A DNA stretch of 64,000 nucleotides, taken from NCBI RefSeq assembly GCF_020884795.1, contig NZ_BBZF01000015.1:351328-415327 (forward strand). Reading direction: 5' to 3'. How positions within the stretch are numbered: the stretch's first letter is position 1; each line of letters begins with the position of its first letter. Under the pieces are notes generated by a model. That model made no database searches. It was not told the origin of the DNA and saw only the letters and a list, made by a program, of their open reading frames with translations. The position numbers were made by a program, and so were the translations under genes. This DNA is from Micromonospora okii (lineage in GTDB: Bacteria; Actinomycetota; Actinomycetes; Mycobacteriales; Micromonosporaceae). Below, piece after piece: positions 12,196 through 21,652 of this stretch.

Positions 12196-13005
12196 TCAGC
12201 GGCCGGACTCCAGCGCGCCGGAGCGACCGCCGCCGTACGAGCCGGCGAGCCCGGCGGCGGCGAGGCCGTTGCTGCCGCCACCCACCGCCCGGCTGCCCTC
12301 GGTCCGGGTCATCTCGGCCTCGAGGCCCTGGCCACGACCGTCGAGGTCGCGGAGCTGGCTCTCCAGGTACGCCTTGAGGCGGGTCCGGTACTCGCGCTCG
12401 AACTGCTTGAGCTCCTCGATGTGCTTCTGCAGCGCGGTGCGCTTGGCGTCCAGGCCGCCCATGGCCTCCTGGTGCCGCTGGCGGGCGTCGCGCTCCAGCG
12501 CGTCGGCCTTGGCGCGGGCCTCGCGGGTGACCTCCTCGGCCGTGGTGCGGGCCTCGGTGAGCAGCTGGTCGGCCTCGCGACGGGCGTCGGAGACGTGGTC
12601 GTCGGCGGTGCGCTGGGCCATCATCAGCACCCGCAGCGCCTGCTGCTCGCCGTCGCCGGTCACGGCGGCCGGGCCGCCCTGGGCGCGGACCTGCTCCAGC
12701 TCGGCCTGCATGGCGCGGGCGGCCTGCTCGGCCGCCGCCTTGTCGCGCTGCACCCGGTCGAGCTGGGCCTTGACGTCGTTGAGCTCCGCGGCGAGCCGGG
12801 CGTCGCCGCCGGGGCCGGCGGGGGCACCCCCACGGCCGCCGCGCTCCACCTGGGCGCGCAGCTCGTTGTTCTCCTCGATCAGACGGGCGAGCTCGCGCTC
12901 GACCTCGTCCAGAAAGGCGTCGACCTCCTCCTCGTCGTACCCCCGCTTGCCGATCGGTGGCTTTTTGAAGGCGACGTTGTGGACGTCGGCCGGGGTCAGC
13001 GGCAT
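12196..13005 (-). CDS. wag31: Polar growth/septum protein DivIVA (Wag31)
   Basis: A 269-residue cytoplasmic coiled-coil scaffold that marks the poles and organises cell-wall growth in actinobacteria. The N-terminal lipid-binding motif is MPLTPADVHNVAFKKPPIGK followed by RGYDEEEVDAFLDEVE. A Gly/Pro-rich linker (about residues 57-67) precedes a long coiled coil of about 150 residues and a Ser/Gly-rich tail. A GAGGAG ribosome-binding site lies just before the ATG. Its position downstream of sepF and yggT is the standard actinobacterial dcw tail. Confidence 0.95.
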   Translation of the reverse strand: MPLTPADVHNVAFKKPPIGKRGYDEEEVDAFLDEVERELARLIEENNELRAQVERGGRGGAPAGPGGDARLAAELNDVKAQLDRVQRDKAAAEQAARAMQAELEQVRAQGGPAAVTGDGEQQALRVLMMAQRTADDHVSDARREADQLLTEARTTAEEVTREARAKADALERDARQRHQEAMGGLDAKRTALQKHIEELKQFEREYRTRLKAYLESQLRDLDGRGQGLEAEMTRTEGSRAVGGGSNGLAAAGLAGSYGGGRSGALESGR

Positions 13006-13060
13006 CGAAACTCCTCGGGTCAGTTGCGGCCGCGTAGCGGGCTGGACCTGCGGGTGTTCG

Positions 13061-13360
13061 TCACCCGAGGATCAGCCGCTTCAACACGAACTCCATCAGC
13101 ACGAACAGGATAACCAGGAGCACAAGGGAGGCCAGGTCGATGCTCACGGTACCAATTCGCAGCGGAGGGATCACCCGCCTCAACGCCTTCAGAGGCGGAT
13201 CAGTGACGCTCCACACGGATTCCAGCCCGGCTGTCGCACCCCGCCCCGGCTGCCAGCGGCGGCCGTAGGCGAGGACCGCGCTGAGGACAAACCGGGCCAG
13301 AAGAATGATCAGAAAGACATACAGAATCAGGTACAGGACTTGCAGCACGATCGACAACAC
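13061..13360 (-). CDS. YggT-family membrane protein
   Basis: A 99-residue protein with two hydrophobic helices (VLYLILYVFLIILLARFVLS and ASLVLLVILFVLMEFVL) around a polar loop containing WSVTDPPLKALRRVIPPLR, the YggT signature. The family is genetically linked to division and osmotic phenotypes in other bacteria; its mechanism is unknown. It lies between sepF and wag31, with 29 bp to sepF, in the conserved sepF-yggT-divIVA order. Confidence 0.92.
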   Translation of the reverse strand: MLSIVLQVLYLILYVFLIILLARFVLSAVLAYGRRWQPGRGATAGLESVWSVTDPPLKALRRVIPPLRIGTVSIDLASLVLLVILFVLMEFVLKRLILG

Positions 13361-13389
13361 AGCAGGCGACGTCCCTCGGTCGGGCGGGT

Positions 13390-14115
13390 CTAACTCAGGC
13401 TGAAGAACCCGCCCTCGGCGATCTTGGCCTTGTCCTCGGCGGTGACCTGGACGTTGGCAGGTGAGAGCAGGAACACCCGATTGGTCACGCGCTCGATCGT
13501 ACCGCGCAGGCCGAACGCCAGCCCGGCGGCGAAGTCGACCAGCCGGCGGGCGTCGGCCTCGTCCATCTCGGTGAGGTTGATGATCACCGGAACGCCGTCG
13601 CGGAAGTGCTCCCCGATCGTGCGGGCCTCCCGGTACGTGGTCGGGTGCAGCGTGGTGATCTGGTAACGCTGCTCCTCCTGCTCGACCGGCGCCACCCGCT
13701 CGCGCGACTGGCTCTGCGGGGCCAGGGCCAGGTTGTCGCGCGTGTGGTAGGTCAGCGCGCCGGAACCGTCCGCGCCGGAGCTGCGGGTGATCGACCGGAC
13801 GCTGGAGCGGTCGGCGCGCTCGACCCGCTCGCCGCGCTCGCCGCGCTCCGGGCGGTCGGCCTCGCCGCGCTCGCCCTCCAGGGGGCGGGTCGCGGAACGC
13901 TCGGTCAACCGGCCCCGCTCGCCGACCCGGGACCGGGGCGCCGGGGGCTCCTCGGAGTCGTCGTCATCGTCGTCGGGGAACTCCTCGCCGTACCGGCCCG
14001 ACCGGTAACGCGACTCGCGGTAGCCACCCTTGTCGTAGCCACCGTCGTCGTAGACCCGCTCGTCGTCCTCCTCGACGAGACCGAGCCAGACCCCCGCCTT
14101 GCGCAGTGCACCCAT
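13390..14115 (-). CDS. sepF: Cell division protein SepF
   Basis: A 241-residue FtsZ-binding membrane-tethering protein. The N-terminal amphipathic membrane helix is [20 protein letters not shown]. Next comes a charged, disordered linker rich in Asp/Glu/Arg (about residues 20-130) with two runs of GERGE(R)-like repeats. The C-terminal SepF core contains [57 protein letters not shown] and [11 protein letters not shown]. The ATG at 14115 begins the canonical helix; the upstream in-frame extension was rejected. It is the membrane anchor for FtsZ, consistent with the absence of ftsA. Confidence 0.95.
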   Translation of the reverse strand: MGALRKAGVWLGLVEEDDERVYDDGGYDKGGYRESRYRSGRYGEEFPDDDDDDSEEPPAPRSRVGERGRLTERSATRPLEGERGEADRPERGERGERVERADRSSVRSITRSSGADGSGALTYHTRDNLALAPQSQSRERVAPVEQEEQRYQITTLHPTTYREARTIGEHFRDGVPVIINLTEMDEADARRLVDFAAGLAFGLRGTIERVTNRVFLLSPANVQVTAEDKAKIAEGGFFSLS

Positions 14116-14304
14116 CCCGCGCCCTTCCGTCCGCCGTGCGGCACGCGCCCCCGTGCCGTGTCGCTTCTCGCGAGTGGACAACTGCCCATCGGACCGGAGC
14201 GGCAATCCTCCGGCCCGCGATTCGCGGTCACGGGCCGTGCCCCCTGACATCGGGACGCCGTTCCTGAAACAACACTGATGTAATTTGCTTCTCTCGTGGT
14301 CAGG

Positions 14305-15051
14305 CTACCGCAGCGTGGTACGCATTCCGAGCAACGCGCTGCCGACGCGGACATGTGTCGCGCCGTACCCGATCGCGGTCTCCAGGTCCCCGCTCATCCC
14401 GGCGGAGAGCGCGACCGCCTCGGGGTGCGCCGCCCGGAACTCCCGCGCCACCTCCGCCAACCGGGCGAACGCCCGCTCCGGCTCCCAGCCCAGCGGGGCC
14501 ACCGCCATCAGGCCGGCCAGCCGCAGCCCGGGCGCGCCGGCCACCGCCTCGGCCACCGGGTGCAGCCCCGCGTCCGGATCGACCGAGCCCGGCAGGGCGC
14601 CGCCGCGCGCCGCGTCGCCGTCCACACTGACCTGCACCAGCACGTCCAACGGGCGGTCCCGCTCGGCCGCCGCCGCGGCGTCCAGCGCCCGGGCCAGCCG
14701 GACGCTGTCGACCGACTGGACGACGTCGGCGTACCGGACGACCGAGCGGCACTTGTTGCGCTGCAACCGGCCGATGAAGTGCCAACGCGGGGTCGCCCCC
14801 GCGGCGGCCACCTCGGCGGCCTTGCCGGCCGCCTCCTGGTCGCGGTTCTCCCCCACGTCGGCGACCCCGAGCCCGGCCAGGGCCACCACGTCGGAGGCGG
14901 GGTAGGTCTTCGTGACGGCGATCATGGTGACCTCGGACCGGTCCCGCCCGGCCGCCGCGCAGGCGTCGGCGATCCGGGCCCGGACGCGGGCCAGCCCGGC
15001 CGCCAGTTCGGCCCGGCGGTCCGGGGGCGCCGACGGGTTCGTGTCGGTCAT
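14305..15051 (-). CDS. yggS: YggS-family PLP homeostasis protein
   Basis: A 248-residue single-domain PLP-binding protein (alanine racemase N-terminal fold). The PLP-lysine region is MIAVTKTYPASDVVALAGLG. Further motifs are VGENRDQEAAGKA, WHFIGRLQRNKC, LRLAGLMAVAPLG and LSAGMSGDLETAIGYGATHV. It buffers free pyridoxal phosphate and shows no known catalysis. It lies 9 bp after ftsZ on the same strand and upstream of sepF, which has its own AT-richer leader of about 190 bp. Confidence 0.93.
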   Translation of the reverse strand: MTDTNPSAPPDRRAELAAGLARVRARIADACAAAGRDRSEVTMIAVTKTYPASDVVALAGLGVADVGENRDQEAAGKAAEVAAAGATPRWHFIGRLQRNKCRSVVRYADVVQSVDSVRLARALDAAAAAERDRPLDVLVQVSVDGDAARGGALPGSVDPDAGLHPVAEAVAGAPGLRLAGLMAVAPLGWEPERAFARLAEVAREFRAAHPEAVALSAGMSGDLETAIGYGATHVRVGSALLGMRTTLR

Positions 15052-15060
15052 CGTGGCGGG

Positions 15061-16176
15061 TCAGGACCCGTTCTTGAGGAAGTCCGGCACGTCCACGTCG
15101 TCGAAGAGCACGCGGCGCGGCGACTGCGCCGGCGCGGGCATCGTGGTCGGCGGCGGCACGGGCGGGGCCGGCGGGGCGGGCTGGTTCTGGTTGGACTTGC
15201 GGACCGGCTCGACCGACTTGTACGCCGGCGCCCCGCCGTCGAAGCCGGCGGCGATCACGGTGACCCGCACCTCGTCGCCGAGGGCGTCGTCGATGACCGC
15301 GCCGAAGATGATGTTCGCGTCCGGGTGGGCCGCGTCGGTGACCAGCTGGGCCGCGTCGTTGATCTCGAACAGGCCGAGGTCGGAGCCGCCGGCGATGGAG
15401 AGCAGCACGCCGCGCGCGCCGTCCATGCTCTGCTCCAGCAGCGGGCTGGAGATGGCCGCCTCGGCCGCCTCGACCGCGCGGTTCTCCCCCCGGGCGCTGC
15501 CGATGCCCATCAGCGCGCTGCCCGCGCCGCTCATCACGCTCTTGACGTCGGCGAAGTCCAGGTTGATCAGACCCGGCGTGGTGATCAGGTCGGTGATGCC
15601 CTGGACACCGGAGAGGAGCACCTGGTCGGCGGTGCGGAACGCGTCCATCATGCTGATGTTGCGGTCGCCGAGCGCGAGCAGCCGGTCGTTGGGAATGACG
15701 ATCAGCGTGTCGCACTGGTTGCGCAGCTCGTCTATTCCGGCCTCGGCCTGCACCTGGCGGCGCTTGCCCTCGAAGGAGAACGGCCGGGTGACCACGCCGA
15801 TGGTCAGCGCGCCGAGCTTGCGGGCGATGTTGGCCACGACGGGCGCGCCGCCGGTGCCGGTGCCGCCGCCCTCGCCGCAGGTCACGAAGACCATGTCGGC
15901 GCCCTTGAGCACCTCCTCGATCTCGTCGCGGTGGTCCTCGGCGGCGTTCTTGCCGACGTCCGGGTTGGCGCCCGCGCCGAGGCCGCGGGTCAGCTCGCGG
16001 CCGACGTCGAGCTTCACGTCGGCGTCGCTCATCAGCAGCGCCTGCGCGTCGGTGTTGATCGCGATGAACTCGACGCCCTTGAGCCCAACCTCGATCATCC
16101 GGTTGACGGCGTTGACGCCGCCGCCCCCGATGCCGACGACCTTGATGACCGCCAGGTAGTTGTGCGGAGGTGTCAT
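15061..16176 (-). CDS. ftsZ: Cell division GTPase FtsZ
   Basis: A 371-residue tubulin homolog that forms the Z-ring. Visible features are [20 protein letters not shown] at the N-terminus, the tubulin signature in [20 protein letters not shown] (about residue 102), and the T7-loop region [20 protein letters not shown]. The C-terminal Pro-rich linker ends in [11 protein letters not shown], the peptide that docks SepF and others. The ATG at 16176 follows AAGGACCGGAG. A promoter is visible about 105-135 bp upstream, so ftsZ can be expressed apart from ftsQ. Confidence 0.97.
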   Translation of the reverse strand: MTPPHNYLAVIKVVGIGGGGVNAVNRMIEVGLKGVEFIAINTDAQALLMSDADVKLDVGRELTRGLGAGANPDVGKNAAEDHRDEIEEVLKGADMVFVTCGEGGGTGTGGAPVVANIARKLGALTIGVVTRPFSFEGKRRQVQAEAGIDELRNQCDTLIVIPNDRLLALGDRNISMMDAFRTADQVLLSGVQGITDLITTPGLINLDFADVKSVMSGAGSALMGIGSARGENRAVEAAEAAISSPLLEQSMDGARGVLLSIAGGSDLGLFEINDAAQLVTDAAHPDANIIFGAVIDDALGDEVRVTVIAAGFDGGAPAYKSVEPVRKSNQNQPAPPAPPVPPPTTMPAPAQSPRRVLFDDVDVPDFLKNGS

Positions 16177-16281
16177 CTCCGGTCCTTTCCCTTCGAGATT
16201 GGCATGGGCCGACCCCACACGGCTTGGCCAGACCAGCGCCGACGCGACTGTTCCCCGCGAAGCCGAGAGCGGAACCCTCAC

Positions 16282-16310
16282 CCTCTACTAGAGGCTTACA
16301 GTTATGTCAA
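16282..16310 (-). promoter_or_regulatory. Probable ftsZ promoter with overlapping palindrome
   Basis: On the minus strand a consensus TTGACA (16305-16310) lies 17 bp from TAGAGG (16282-16287), in an AT-rich patch of the ftsQ-ftsZ gap. The -10 overlaps the palindrome CCTCTACTAGAGG (16282-16294), a possible operator. Confidence 0.5.
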
Positions 16311-16451
16311 CTACCGATCCTCTTCGGGGCAACGTAAGCGGCCCCACGCCCGCTGCCAAGGACCCGCCCGGCGTGTCGCCGTCGGAGAGGGCCACGCCTC
16401 ACTTCCCCGCCCGTCCATCGGCCGTCGCGGCCGGGGCCGCTGACCGACCGG

Positions 16452-17267
16452 TCACTTGAAGGTGACCACGTCGGGAGCGCTGACGTCGATCGTGTCGGCC
16501 TCCCGGCCGAGCAGGGCGGTGGCCACCCGCGCCTTGTCCTCGCCCCGTGTGGCGTCCCCCCAGACCACCACCCGGTCGCCGCGCAGCCGCAGGCTGATCC
16601 GGGCCAGCCCCTCCACGCTCACCTCCACGAGCTGCGCGCGCAACTGCGGGGTGAGCGCGGCCAGCACCTCCAGCCCGGCGGCCGTGCCCGGGTCGTCCGG
16701 GCCCGGCCGGCCCACCCGCACCACCGGCAGGCCGTCCGGCTGCGCCACCGAGCGGAAGACCACCCCGGCGCCGTCGACCACGGCGAACGCGTCACCCTGC
16801 GGCACCGCCGCCACCGGCGTGCGCTCCACCACCCGCACCACCAGTGCGCCCGGCCACTCCCGGGTCACCGTCGCCCGCTCCACCGGCGCCAGCTCCCCCA
16901 CCCGCCGGGCGGTGCCGGCCAGGTCCACCCGGGCCAGCGGAAAGTCGTCGGGCACGGCGGCGGCCTCGCGGACCTCCACCGCGGAGACCAGCCTCGCGCC
17001 CTCCACCCTGACCTCGCGCACCCCGAGCAGGCCCGTGCCCAGCACCGTCCAGGCCACCAGCGCGGCCAGGACGAGCACCCCGGCCGCCACCGCCCAGGGC
17101 AGCGCCGCGCGCATCCGGCGCTGCCGGGCCCGGGCCATGAACCGCCGGGTGGACGCCGGCACCGCGTCGGTGCCGGCCCGGACGAGCTGCCAGCGCCGCA
17201 CCGGCCCCCGCCGGGCGCCGCCCGGCTCCGCCCCGCCGGTGCGACCGCGCGCCGGACCCGGGCTCAT
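16452..17267 (-). CDS. ftsQ: Cell division protein FtsQ
   Basis: A 271-residue bitopic divisome protein. A basic cytoplasmic N-terminus of about 60 residues precedes one transmembrane helix (ALPWAVAAGVLVLAALVAWT). The POTRA domain begins GVREVRVEGARLVSAVEVRE, and the FtsQ beta domain contains VERTPVAAVPQGDAFAVVDG. It recruits FtsL/FtsB and FtsW/FtsI at the septum. The ATG at 17267 overlaps the murC stop by 4 bp. A 275-bp gap to ftsZ holds the ftsZ promoter. Confidence 0.93.
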   Translation of the reverse strand: MSPGPARGRTGGAEPGGARRGPVRRWQLVRAGTDAVPASTRRFMARARQRRMRAALPWAVAAGVLVLAALVAWTVLGTGLLGVREVRVEGARLVSAVEVREAAAVPDDFPLARVDLAGTARRVGELAPVERATVTREWPGALVVRVVERTPVAAVPQGDAFAVVDGAGVVFRSVAQPDGLPVVRVGRPGPDDPGTAAGLEVLAALTPQLRAQLVEVSVEGLARISLRLRGDRVVVWGDATRGEDKARVATALLGREADTIDVSAPDVVTFK

Positions 17268-18745
17268 CCGGCGGTGGCCACCGGGCCGTCCGGGTCGCCG
17301 GCAGGGCCGACGCCGGCGCCGTCACCCGCGCGGGCCGTCAACGCGTCCAGGAGGAGGTCGCCCATCAGCGAGATCGGCGGGGCGCCCATGGTCACCACCA
17401 CGTCGCCGGGGCGCGCCCGGCGGGCCACCTCGACCGGGGCGTCGTCCCAGGAGCCCACGAAGACCTTCCGGTCGGCCGGCAGCGGCACCGCCTCCACCAG
17501 CGCCGCCGAGCCCTCGCCGGGCTGGCGCAGCTCGCCCGGCCCGAAGACCTCCAGCAGCACCAGCTCGTCGGCGATCCCCAGCGCCGCGGCGATCTCCGCC
17601 TGGAGGTCGCGCGTGCGGTAGAGCCGGTACGGCTGGAAGACCACGATCAGCCGCCCCTCGCCGGCCACCTCGCGCAGCGTCCGCAGTGCCAGCGTCATCG
17701 AGGTCGGATGGTAGGCGTACTCGTCGTAGACCAGCACCCCGTCGGCGACACCCTTGCGCTCGAAGCGCCGCCGCACCCCGGGGAACGTGCCGAGCGCGGC
17801 CTCCGCGGCCTCGACCGGCAACCCCAGCAGGTACGCGGCCAGCACGGCCGAGGCGCTGTTCAGCCCCATGTGCCGCCCCGGCACCGGCAGCCGGAACTCG
17901 CCCAGCGACCGGCCGTCGATCTCCGCGAGGTAGCGCACCCCCTGGGCGGAGGAGACCATGTCGCTCAGCCGCAGGTCGGCGTCCGCCGCCTCGCCGTACG
18001 TGTGCACCCGCCGCCCCTCGGCGCGCAGCGTCTCGGCCAGCCGACGCCCGCCCGGGTCGTCGGCGCAGGTGACGATGAACCCGTCCGGGTCGGTGAGCCG
18101 GGCGAACTCGGCGAACGCCGCCTCCAGGGTGGCCAGGTCGCCGTAGGTGTTCAGGTGGTCGGCCTCGACGTTGGTGATGATCGAGACGAACGGGCGGTAG
18201 ATCAGGAACGAGCGGTCGCTCTCGTCCGCCTCGACCACGAAGTGCTCGCCGGTGCCGTGGTGCGCGCCCGAGCCGACCTCGGAGATCTCCCCGCCGATCA
18301 CGAACGACGGGTCCGCCCCGGCCTGCTGGAGCACCATCGTCACCATCGAGGTGGTGGTGGTCTTGCCGTGGGTGCCGGCCACCGCCACCGTGCGGCGGCC
18401 GGTCATCGCGGCGGCCAGGGCCTCGGAGCGGTGCAGCACCCGCAGCCCGCGTCGACGCGCCTCCACCATCTCCAGGTGGTCCTGGGGGATCGCCGAGGAG
18501 TACACGACGGTGTCGACCCCGTCGAGGTTGGACGCCTCGTGGGTCATGTGGACGGTGCCGCCCAGCGCCCGCATCCCCGCCAGCGACGGCCACTCGCGCA
18601 GCTCGCTGCCGGAGACCGGCAGGCCCCGGGTCAGGAACAGCCGGGCCAGCCCGCTCATGCCGACCCCGCCGACCCCGATCAGGTGGATGCGGCCGAGGTC
18701 CTCGGCGGTCAGTGTGCCGGCCGGGGTGAACTGCGCGGTGTTCAT
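17264..18745 (-). CDS. murC: UDP-N-acetylmuramate-L-alanine ligase
   Basis: A 493-residue cytoplasmic Mur ligase that adds L-Ala to UDP-MurNAc. The N-terminal nucleotide-binding motif is IHLIGVGGVGMSGLARLFL, the ATP P-loop VAVAGTHGKTTTTSMVTMVL, and VIGGEISEVGSGAHHGTGEH and NVEADHLNTYGDLATLEAAF follow. The Ala-Pro/Gly-rich C-terminus is usual. It sits between murG and ftsQ, coupled to ftsQ by ATGA; two copies of a 42-bp repeat separate it from murG. Confidence 0.96.
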   Translation of the reverse strand: MNTAQFTPAGTLTAEDLGRIHLIGVGGVGMSGLARLFLTRGLPVSGSELREWPSLAGMRALGGTVHMTHEASNLDGVDTVVYSSAIPQDHLEMVEARRRGLRVLHRSEALAAAMTGRRTVAVAGTHGKTTTTSMVTMVLQQAGADPSFVIGGEISEVGSGAHHGTGEHFVVEADESDRSFLIYRPFVSIITNVEADHLNTYGDLATLEAAFAEFARLTDPDGFIVTCADDPGGRRLAETLRAEGRRVHTYGEAADADLRLSDMVSSAQGVRYLAEIDGRSLGEFRLPVPGRHMGLNSASAVLAAYLLGLPVEAAEAALGTFPGVRRRFERKGVADGVLVYDEYAYHPTSMTLALRTLREVAGEGRLIVVFQPYRLYRTRDLQAEIAAALGIADELVLLEVFGPGELRQPGEGSAALVEAVPLPADRKVFVGSWDDAPVEVARRARPGDVVVTMGAPPISLMGDLLLDALTARAGDGAGVGPAGDPDGPVATAG

Positions 18746-18792
18746 GACGGGTACCTTCCGGTCAAAGCGGCGCTCACTGGGCCACCGCCTCG

Positions 18793-18834
18793 GTTCGCGA
18801 CTGCGGGGCTCGCAAGCTCACTCCTCGCGCTCAC
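18793..18834 (-). repeat. 42-bp intergenic repeat, copy 1 (murG-murC gap)
   Basis: It is identical over 42 bp to the copy at 18847-18888 and related to the one at 169-210. On the minus strand it begins GTGAGCGCGAGGAGTGAGCT. A 12-bp spacer separates the two tandem copies. Confidence 0.85.
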
Positions 18835-18846
18835 CACGCCAGCCCT

Positions 18847-18888
18847 GTTCGCGACTGCGGGGCTCGCAAGCTCACTCCTCGCGCTCAC
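18847..18888 (-). repeat. 42-bp intergenic repeat, copy 2 (overlaps murG stop)
   Basis: A second identical copy. Its first bases GTGA include the TGA stop codon of murG, so the element abuts or supplies the end of the gene. Confidence 0.85.
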
Positions 18889-19994
18889 TTGGCAGCCACC
18901 GCCTCGTAGACGAAGTTCAGCAGCGCCTCGTCGCCGTCGCGCCGGCCGTACGCGGCGGCGGCGGCGCCCATCGCGGCGAGCCGGTGCGGGTCGCGGATCA
19001 GCGGGACGACCGTGCGCTCCAGCCAGGCCGGGGTCAGCTCCGCGTCGTCGACGAGCAGCCCCCCGCCGGCCTCCACCACGGGCAGCGCGTTGCGCTTCTG
19101 CTCCTGGTTGCTGTGCGGGTACGGCACGTAGATCGTGGGCAGCCCGATCGCGGCGACCTCGGCGCAGGTCATCGCCCCGCCCCGGCCCAGCATCAGGTCG
19201 GCGGCGGCGTAGCCGATCTCCATCTGCGACAGGTACGGCAGCGTCACGTACGGCACCGGCAGGTCGGTGGGGATCGGTACCGGCTCGTTGCGGGCGCCCA
19301 TCACGTGCAGCACCTGCACGCCGTTGCGGGCCAACTCCTTGGCCGCCCCGGCGACGGCGAGGTTGATCGACCGCGCGCCCTGCGAGCCGCCGGCAACGAA
19401 GAGCACCGGCAGGTCCGGGCGGAGGCCGAAGTGGGCGCGGGCGGCGGCGGCGTTGGCGGCCCGGTCCAGCCCGGCGATGCCCCGGCGCAGCGGCACGCCG
19501 ACCACCCGGGCGTCGCGCAGCGCCTCGGCCTGCGCCGGCTGGTGCGGGAAGCCCACCGCGACGTTCTTCGTGAACTTCATCCCGAGCCGGTTGGCCACCC
19601 CCGGCGGCACGTTCACCTCGTGGATGACGATCGGCAGGTCGCGCCGCCAGGCGGCGAGGTAGCCGGGCACCGAGACGTACCCGCCGAAGCCCACGACCAC
19701 CTGGGCGCCGACCTCGTCGACCACCTGGCCCGCCGCGCGGGCCGCCTTCCACATCCGGTCGGGGGTGCGGACCAGGCTCATGTTGATCGACCGGGGAAGC
19801 TGGTAGGCGGGGATCTGCCGCAGGTCGTAACCGGCCGGCGGGATCAGCTCGTTCTCCAGGCCCTTCGGTGTGCCGAGGCAGGTGATCCGGACGCCCGGGT
19901 CGTGTCGGCGCAGGCAGTCGGCGAAGGCGAGCAGCGGGTAGATGTGGCCACCCGTGCCCCCTCCGCAGAGCACCACCGAACGCAGCGGACCCAT
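18885..19994 (-). CDS. murG: Lipid II synthase MurG (GlcNAc transferase)
   Basis: A 369-residue peripheral membrane GT28 glycosyltransferase that converts lipid I to lipid II. Seen are the N-terminal glycine loop SVVLCGGGTGGHIYPLLAFA, VVVGFGGYVSVPGYLAAW, FVAGGSQGARSINLAV, and the donor site LMLGRGGAMTCAEVAAIGLP followed by YVPYPHSNQEQKRNAL. The ATG at 19994 overlaps the ftsW stop by one base (TGATG). The stop codon lies inside a 42-bp repeat, so the C-terminal residues may have been set by the repeat insertion. Confidence 0.96.
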   Translation of the reverse strand: MGPLRSVVLCGGGTGGHIYPLLAFADCLRRHDPGVRITCLGTPKGLENELIPPAGYDLRQIPAYQLPRSINMSLVRTPDRMWKAARAAGQVVDEVGAQVVVGFGGYVSVPGYLAAWRRDLPIVIHEVNVPPGVANRLGMKFTKNVAVGFPHQPAQAEALRDARVVGVPLRRGIAGLDRAANAAAARAHFGLRPDLPVLFVAGGSQGARSINLAVAGAAKELARNGVQVLHVMGARNEPVPIPTDLPVPYVTLPYLSQMEIGYAAADLMLGRGGAMTCAEVAAIGLPTIYVPYPHSNQEQKRNALPVVEAGGGLLVDDAELTPAWLERTVVPLIRDPHRLAAMGAAAAAYGRRDGDEALLNFVYEAVAAK

Positions 19995-21535
19995 CAGCGT
20001 CTCCTCTCGCTCGCCGCCCCGCCCCGGGCCCGGTTCGGCCGGGCGCCGCGGGATGCGGCCTGGTCGTCCTCCCGCCGCGCCCGGGACCTGGGCACGGACC
20101 CACGGTCCGCCGGTGGCGACGCCGGTCGGCGACGCCGGCCGGGAAGCGGCGGCAACGGGGCCCAGAGTAGTCGGACCCATCGGGCGGGCGGACGGGCGTG
20201 CAGGGCTCGGGCGGCGTCGGGCTCCGCGCGGGCGAACGAGGCCAGCATCCCGATCGCCGCCAGGGTCACCACCAGGGCGCTTCCGCCGTCGGAGATGAAC
20301 GGCAGCGGCACGCCGGTCAGCGGCATCAGGCCGGTGACCCCGCCGATGTTGATGACGGCCTGGCCGACCAGCCAGGCGGTCACGCCGGCGGCGGCGAGCC
20401 GGCGGAACGGGTCCTCCACCCGGCGGGCGATCCGCAGCCCGCTGTACGCGAGCACGGCGAAGAGCACCAGGACCACGGTGCAGCCGACCACGCCCAGCTC
20501 CTCGGCGACGATCGCGAAGATGAAGTCGTTGTGGGCCTCGGGGAGCCAGCCGAACTTGAAGCTGCTCTGCCCCAGGCCGACGCCGAACCAGCCGCCGTTG
20601 CCGATCGCGTAGCGGGCCTGGATGAGCTGGTAGCAGTTCTCCAGTTGCAGGTCCATGCAGGTCTGCGGGGAGGGTGGGTCGAGCCACACGGTGAGCCGGC
20701 CCAGCCGGTAGTTCTCGGCGTCCCGGGAGCCGGAGCCGGCCCCGAGCGAGGCCGCGGCGACCAGCAGGCCGATGCCGGCCAGGCCGACCGCGGTGAGCGC
20801 GGCGAAGATCCGGGCCCGCACGCCGGCCGCCCAGAGCAGACCGACGACCAGCGCCAGCAGGCAGAGCATGCTGCCCAGGTCGTTGTAGCCGACCAGCACG
20901 AACAGCAGGCCGACGACCGGGAAGAACGGGGTGGCCAGCTCCTTCCACCAGCCCAGCCGGGCCCCCTTGCGGGCCAGCACGTGCGCGCCCCACAGCACGA
21001 GGGCGAACTTCGCCAGCTCGGAGGGCTGGAGCTGGATGCCGCCGAGGCCTAGCGAGAGCAGGTCCGCCTCCAGCGGGCCGACCCGCTTGATGCCGAAGAA
21101 CGATTTCAGGGCCGTGAGGAGGTTCAGCAGGAGCAGCAGCGTCACCGCGACGCCGAGGGCGATGCGGGCGACCGAGCGGTAGGTGCTCGCCGGCAGCCGC
21201 TGGCAGACCCAGAACGCCAGCACGCCGATCACCGCGAAGATCGCCTGCTTCGTGGCCTCGGCGAAGGCGTTGCCCTCCTCCGCGTAGCTCTTCACGCTGG
21301 TGGCCGAGAAGACCATGGTCAGGCCGATCACCAGCAGCAGGCCGACGCTGGAGATCAGCAGGTAGTACGACGCCAGCGGTCGGGCCAGCAGGCCGCGCAG
21401 CGCGGCCAGCCCGCCGCCGGCGTCCAGGCCGAGCGCCGGCGCCGGGGCGGGCGGGTCGGTGGCCCGTGCGGCCCCTGCGGCCCGCCGGGGCGCTGTGTCG
21501 GATGTCGTCGTGCCGGTGCCTCGGTCCTCCCCCAC
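19994..21535 (-). CDS. ftsW: SEDS glycosyltransferase FtsW
   Basis: About 513 residues. A Pro/Ala/Thr-rich cytoplasmic N-terminus is followed by about ten transmembrane segments starting SYYLLISSVGLLLVIGLTMV. The SEDS features include QPSELAKFALVLWGAHVLA, RYAIGNGGWFGVGLGQSSFK, EAHNDFIFAIVAEELGVVG and GVTGLMPLTGVPLPFISDGG. It polymerises lipid II at the septum with FtsI. The GTG at 21535 is the first suitable start downstream of the hairpin repeat; the start is uncertain by tens of codons. In most dcw clusters murD lies directly upstream, but here only a 155-bp gap separates it from mraY. Confidence 0.9.
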   Translation of the reverse strand: MGEDRGTGTTTSDTAPRRAAGAARATDPPAPAPALGLDAGGGLAALRGLLARPLASYYLLISSVGLLLVIGLTMVFSATSVKSYAEEGNAFAEATKQAIFAVIGVLAFWVCQRLPASTYRSVARIALGVAVTLLLLLNLLTALKSFFGIKRVGPLEADLLSLGLGGIQLQPSELAKFALVLWGAHVLARKGARLGWWKELATPFFPVVGLLFVLVGYNDLGSMLCLLALVVGLLWAAGVRARIFAALTAVGLAGIGLLVAAASLGAGSGSRDAENYRLGRLTVWLDPPSPQTCMDLQLENCYQLIQARYAIGNGGWFGVGLGQSSFKFGWLPEAHNDFIFAIVAEELGVVGCTVVLVLFAVLAYSGLRIARRVEDPFRRLAAAGVTAWLVGQAVINIGGVTGLMPLTGVPLPFISDGGSALVVTLAAIGMLASFARAEPDAARALHARPPARWVRLLWAPLPPLPGRRRRPASPPADRGSVPRSRARREDDQAASRGARPNRARGGAASERRR

Positions 21536-21606
21536 CCGCCCATCATCGCGGTTGCGGCCGGTCCGAACCTGTCGAACGCCGTGGTCGGCGTGTCGTCCTG
21601 GCGAAA

Positions 21607-21652
21607 GGAAGGGCACCTTGTCATCGCATTTCGCATGACAAGGTGCCCTTCC
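21607..21652. repeat. GGAAGGG-type hairpin repeat in the mraY-ftsW gap
   Basis: Perfect 18-bp inverted arms (GGAAGGGCACCTTGTCAT) flank a 10-nt centre. The element is related in arms and centre to the one at 37313-37362. It sits where murD is expected and could act as an attenuator between mraY and ftsW. Confidence 0.75.

Noticed and set aside
18793..18888. CRISPR-like array of two identical repeats
   Set aside because: Only two copies with a 12-bp spacer, no cas genes, and another copy far away at 169-210. It is a dispersed repeat.
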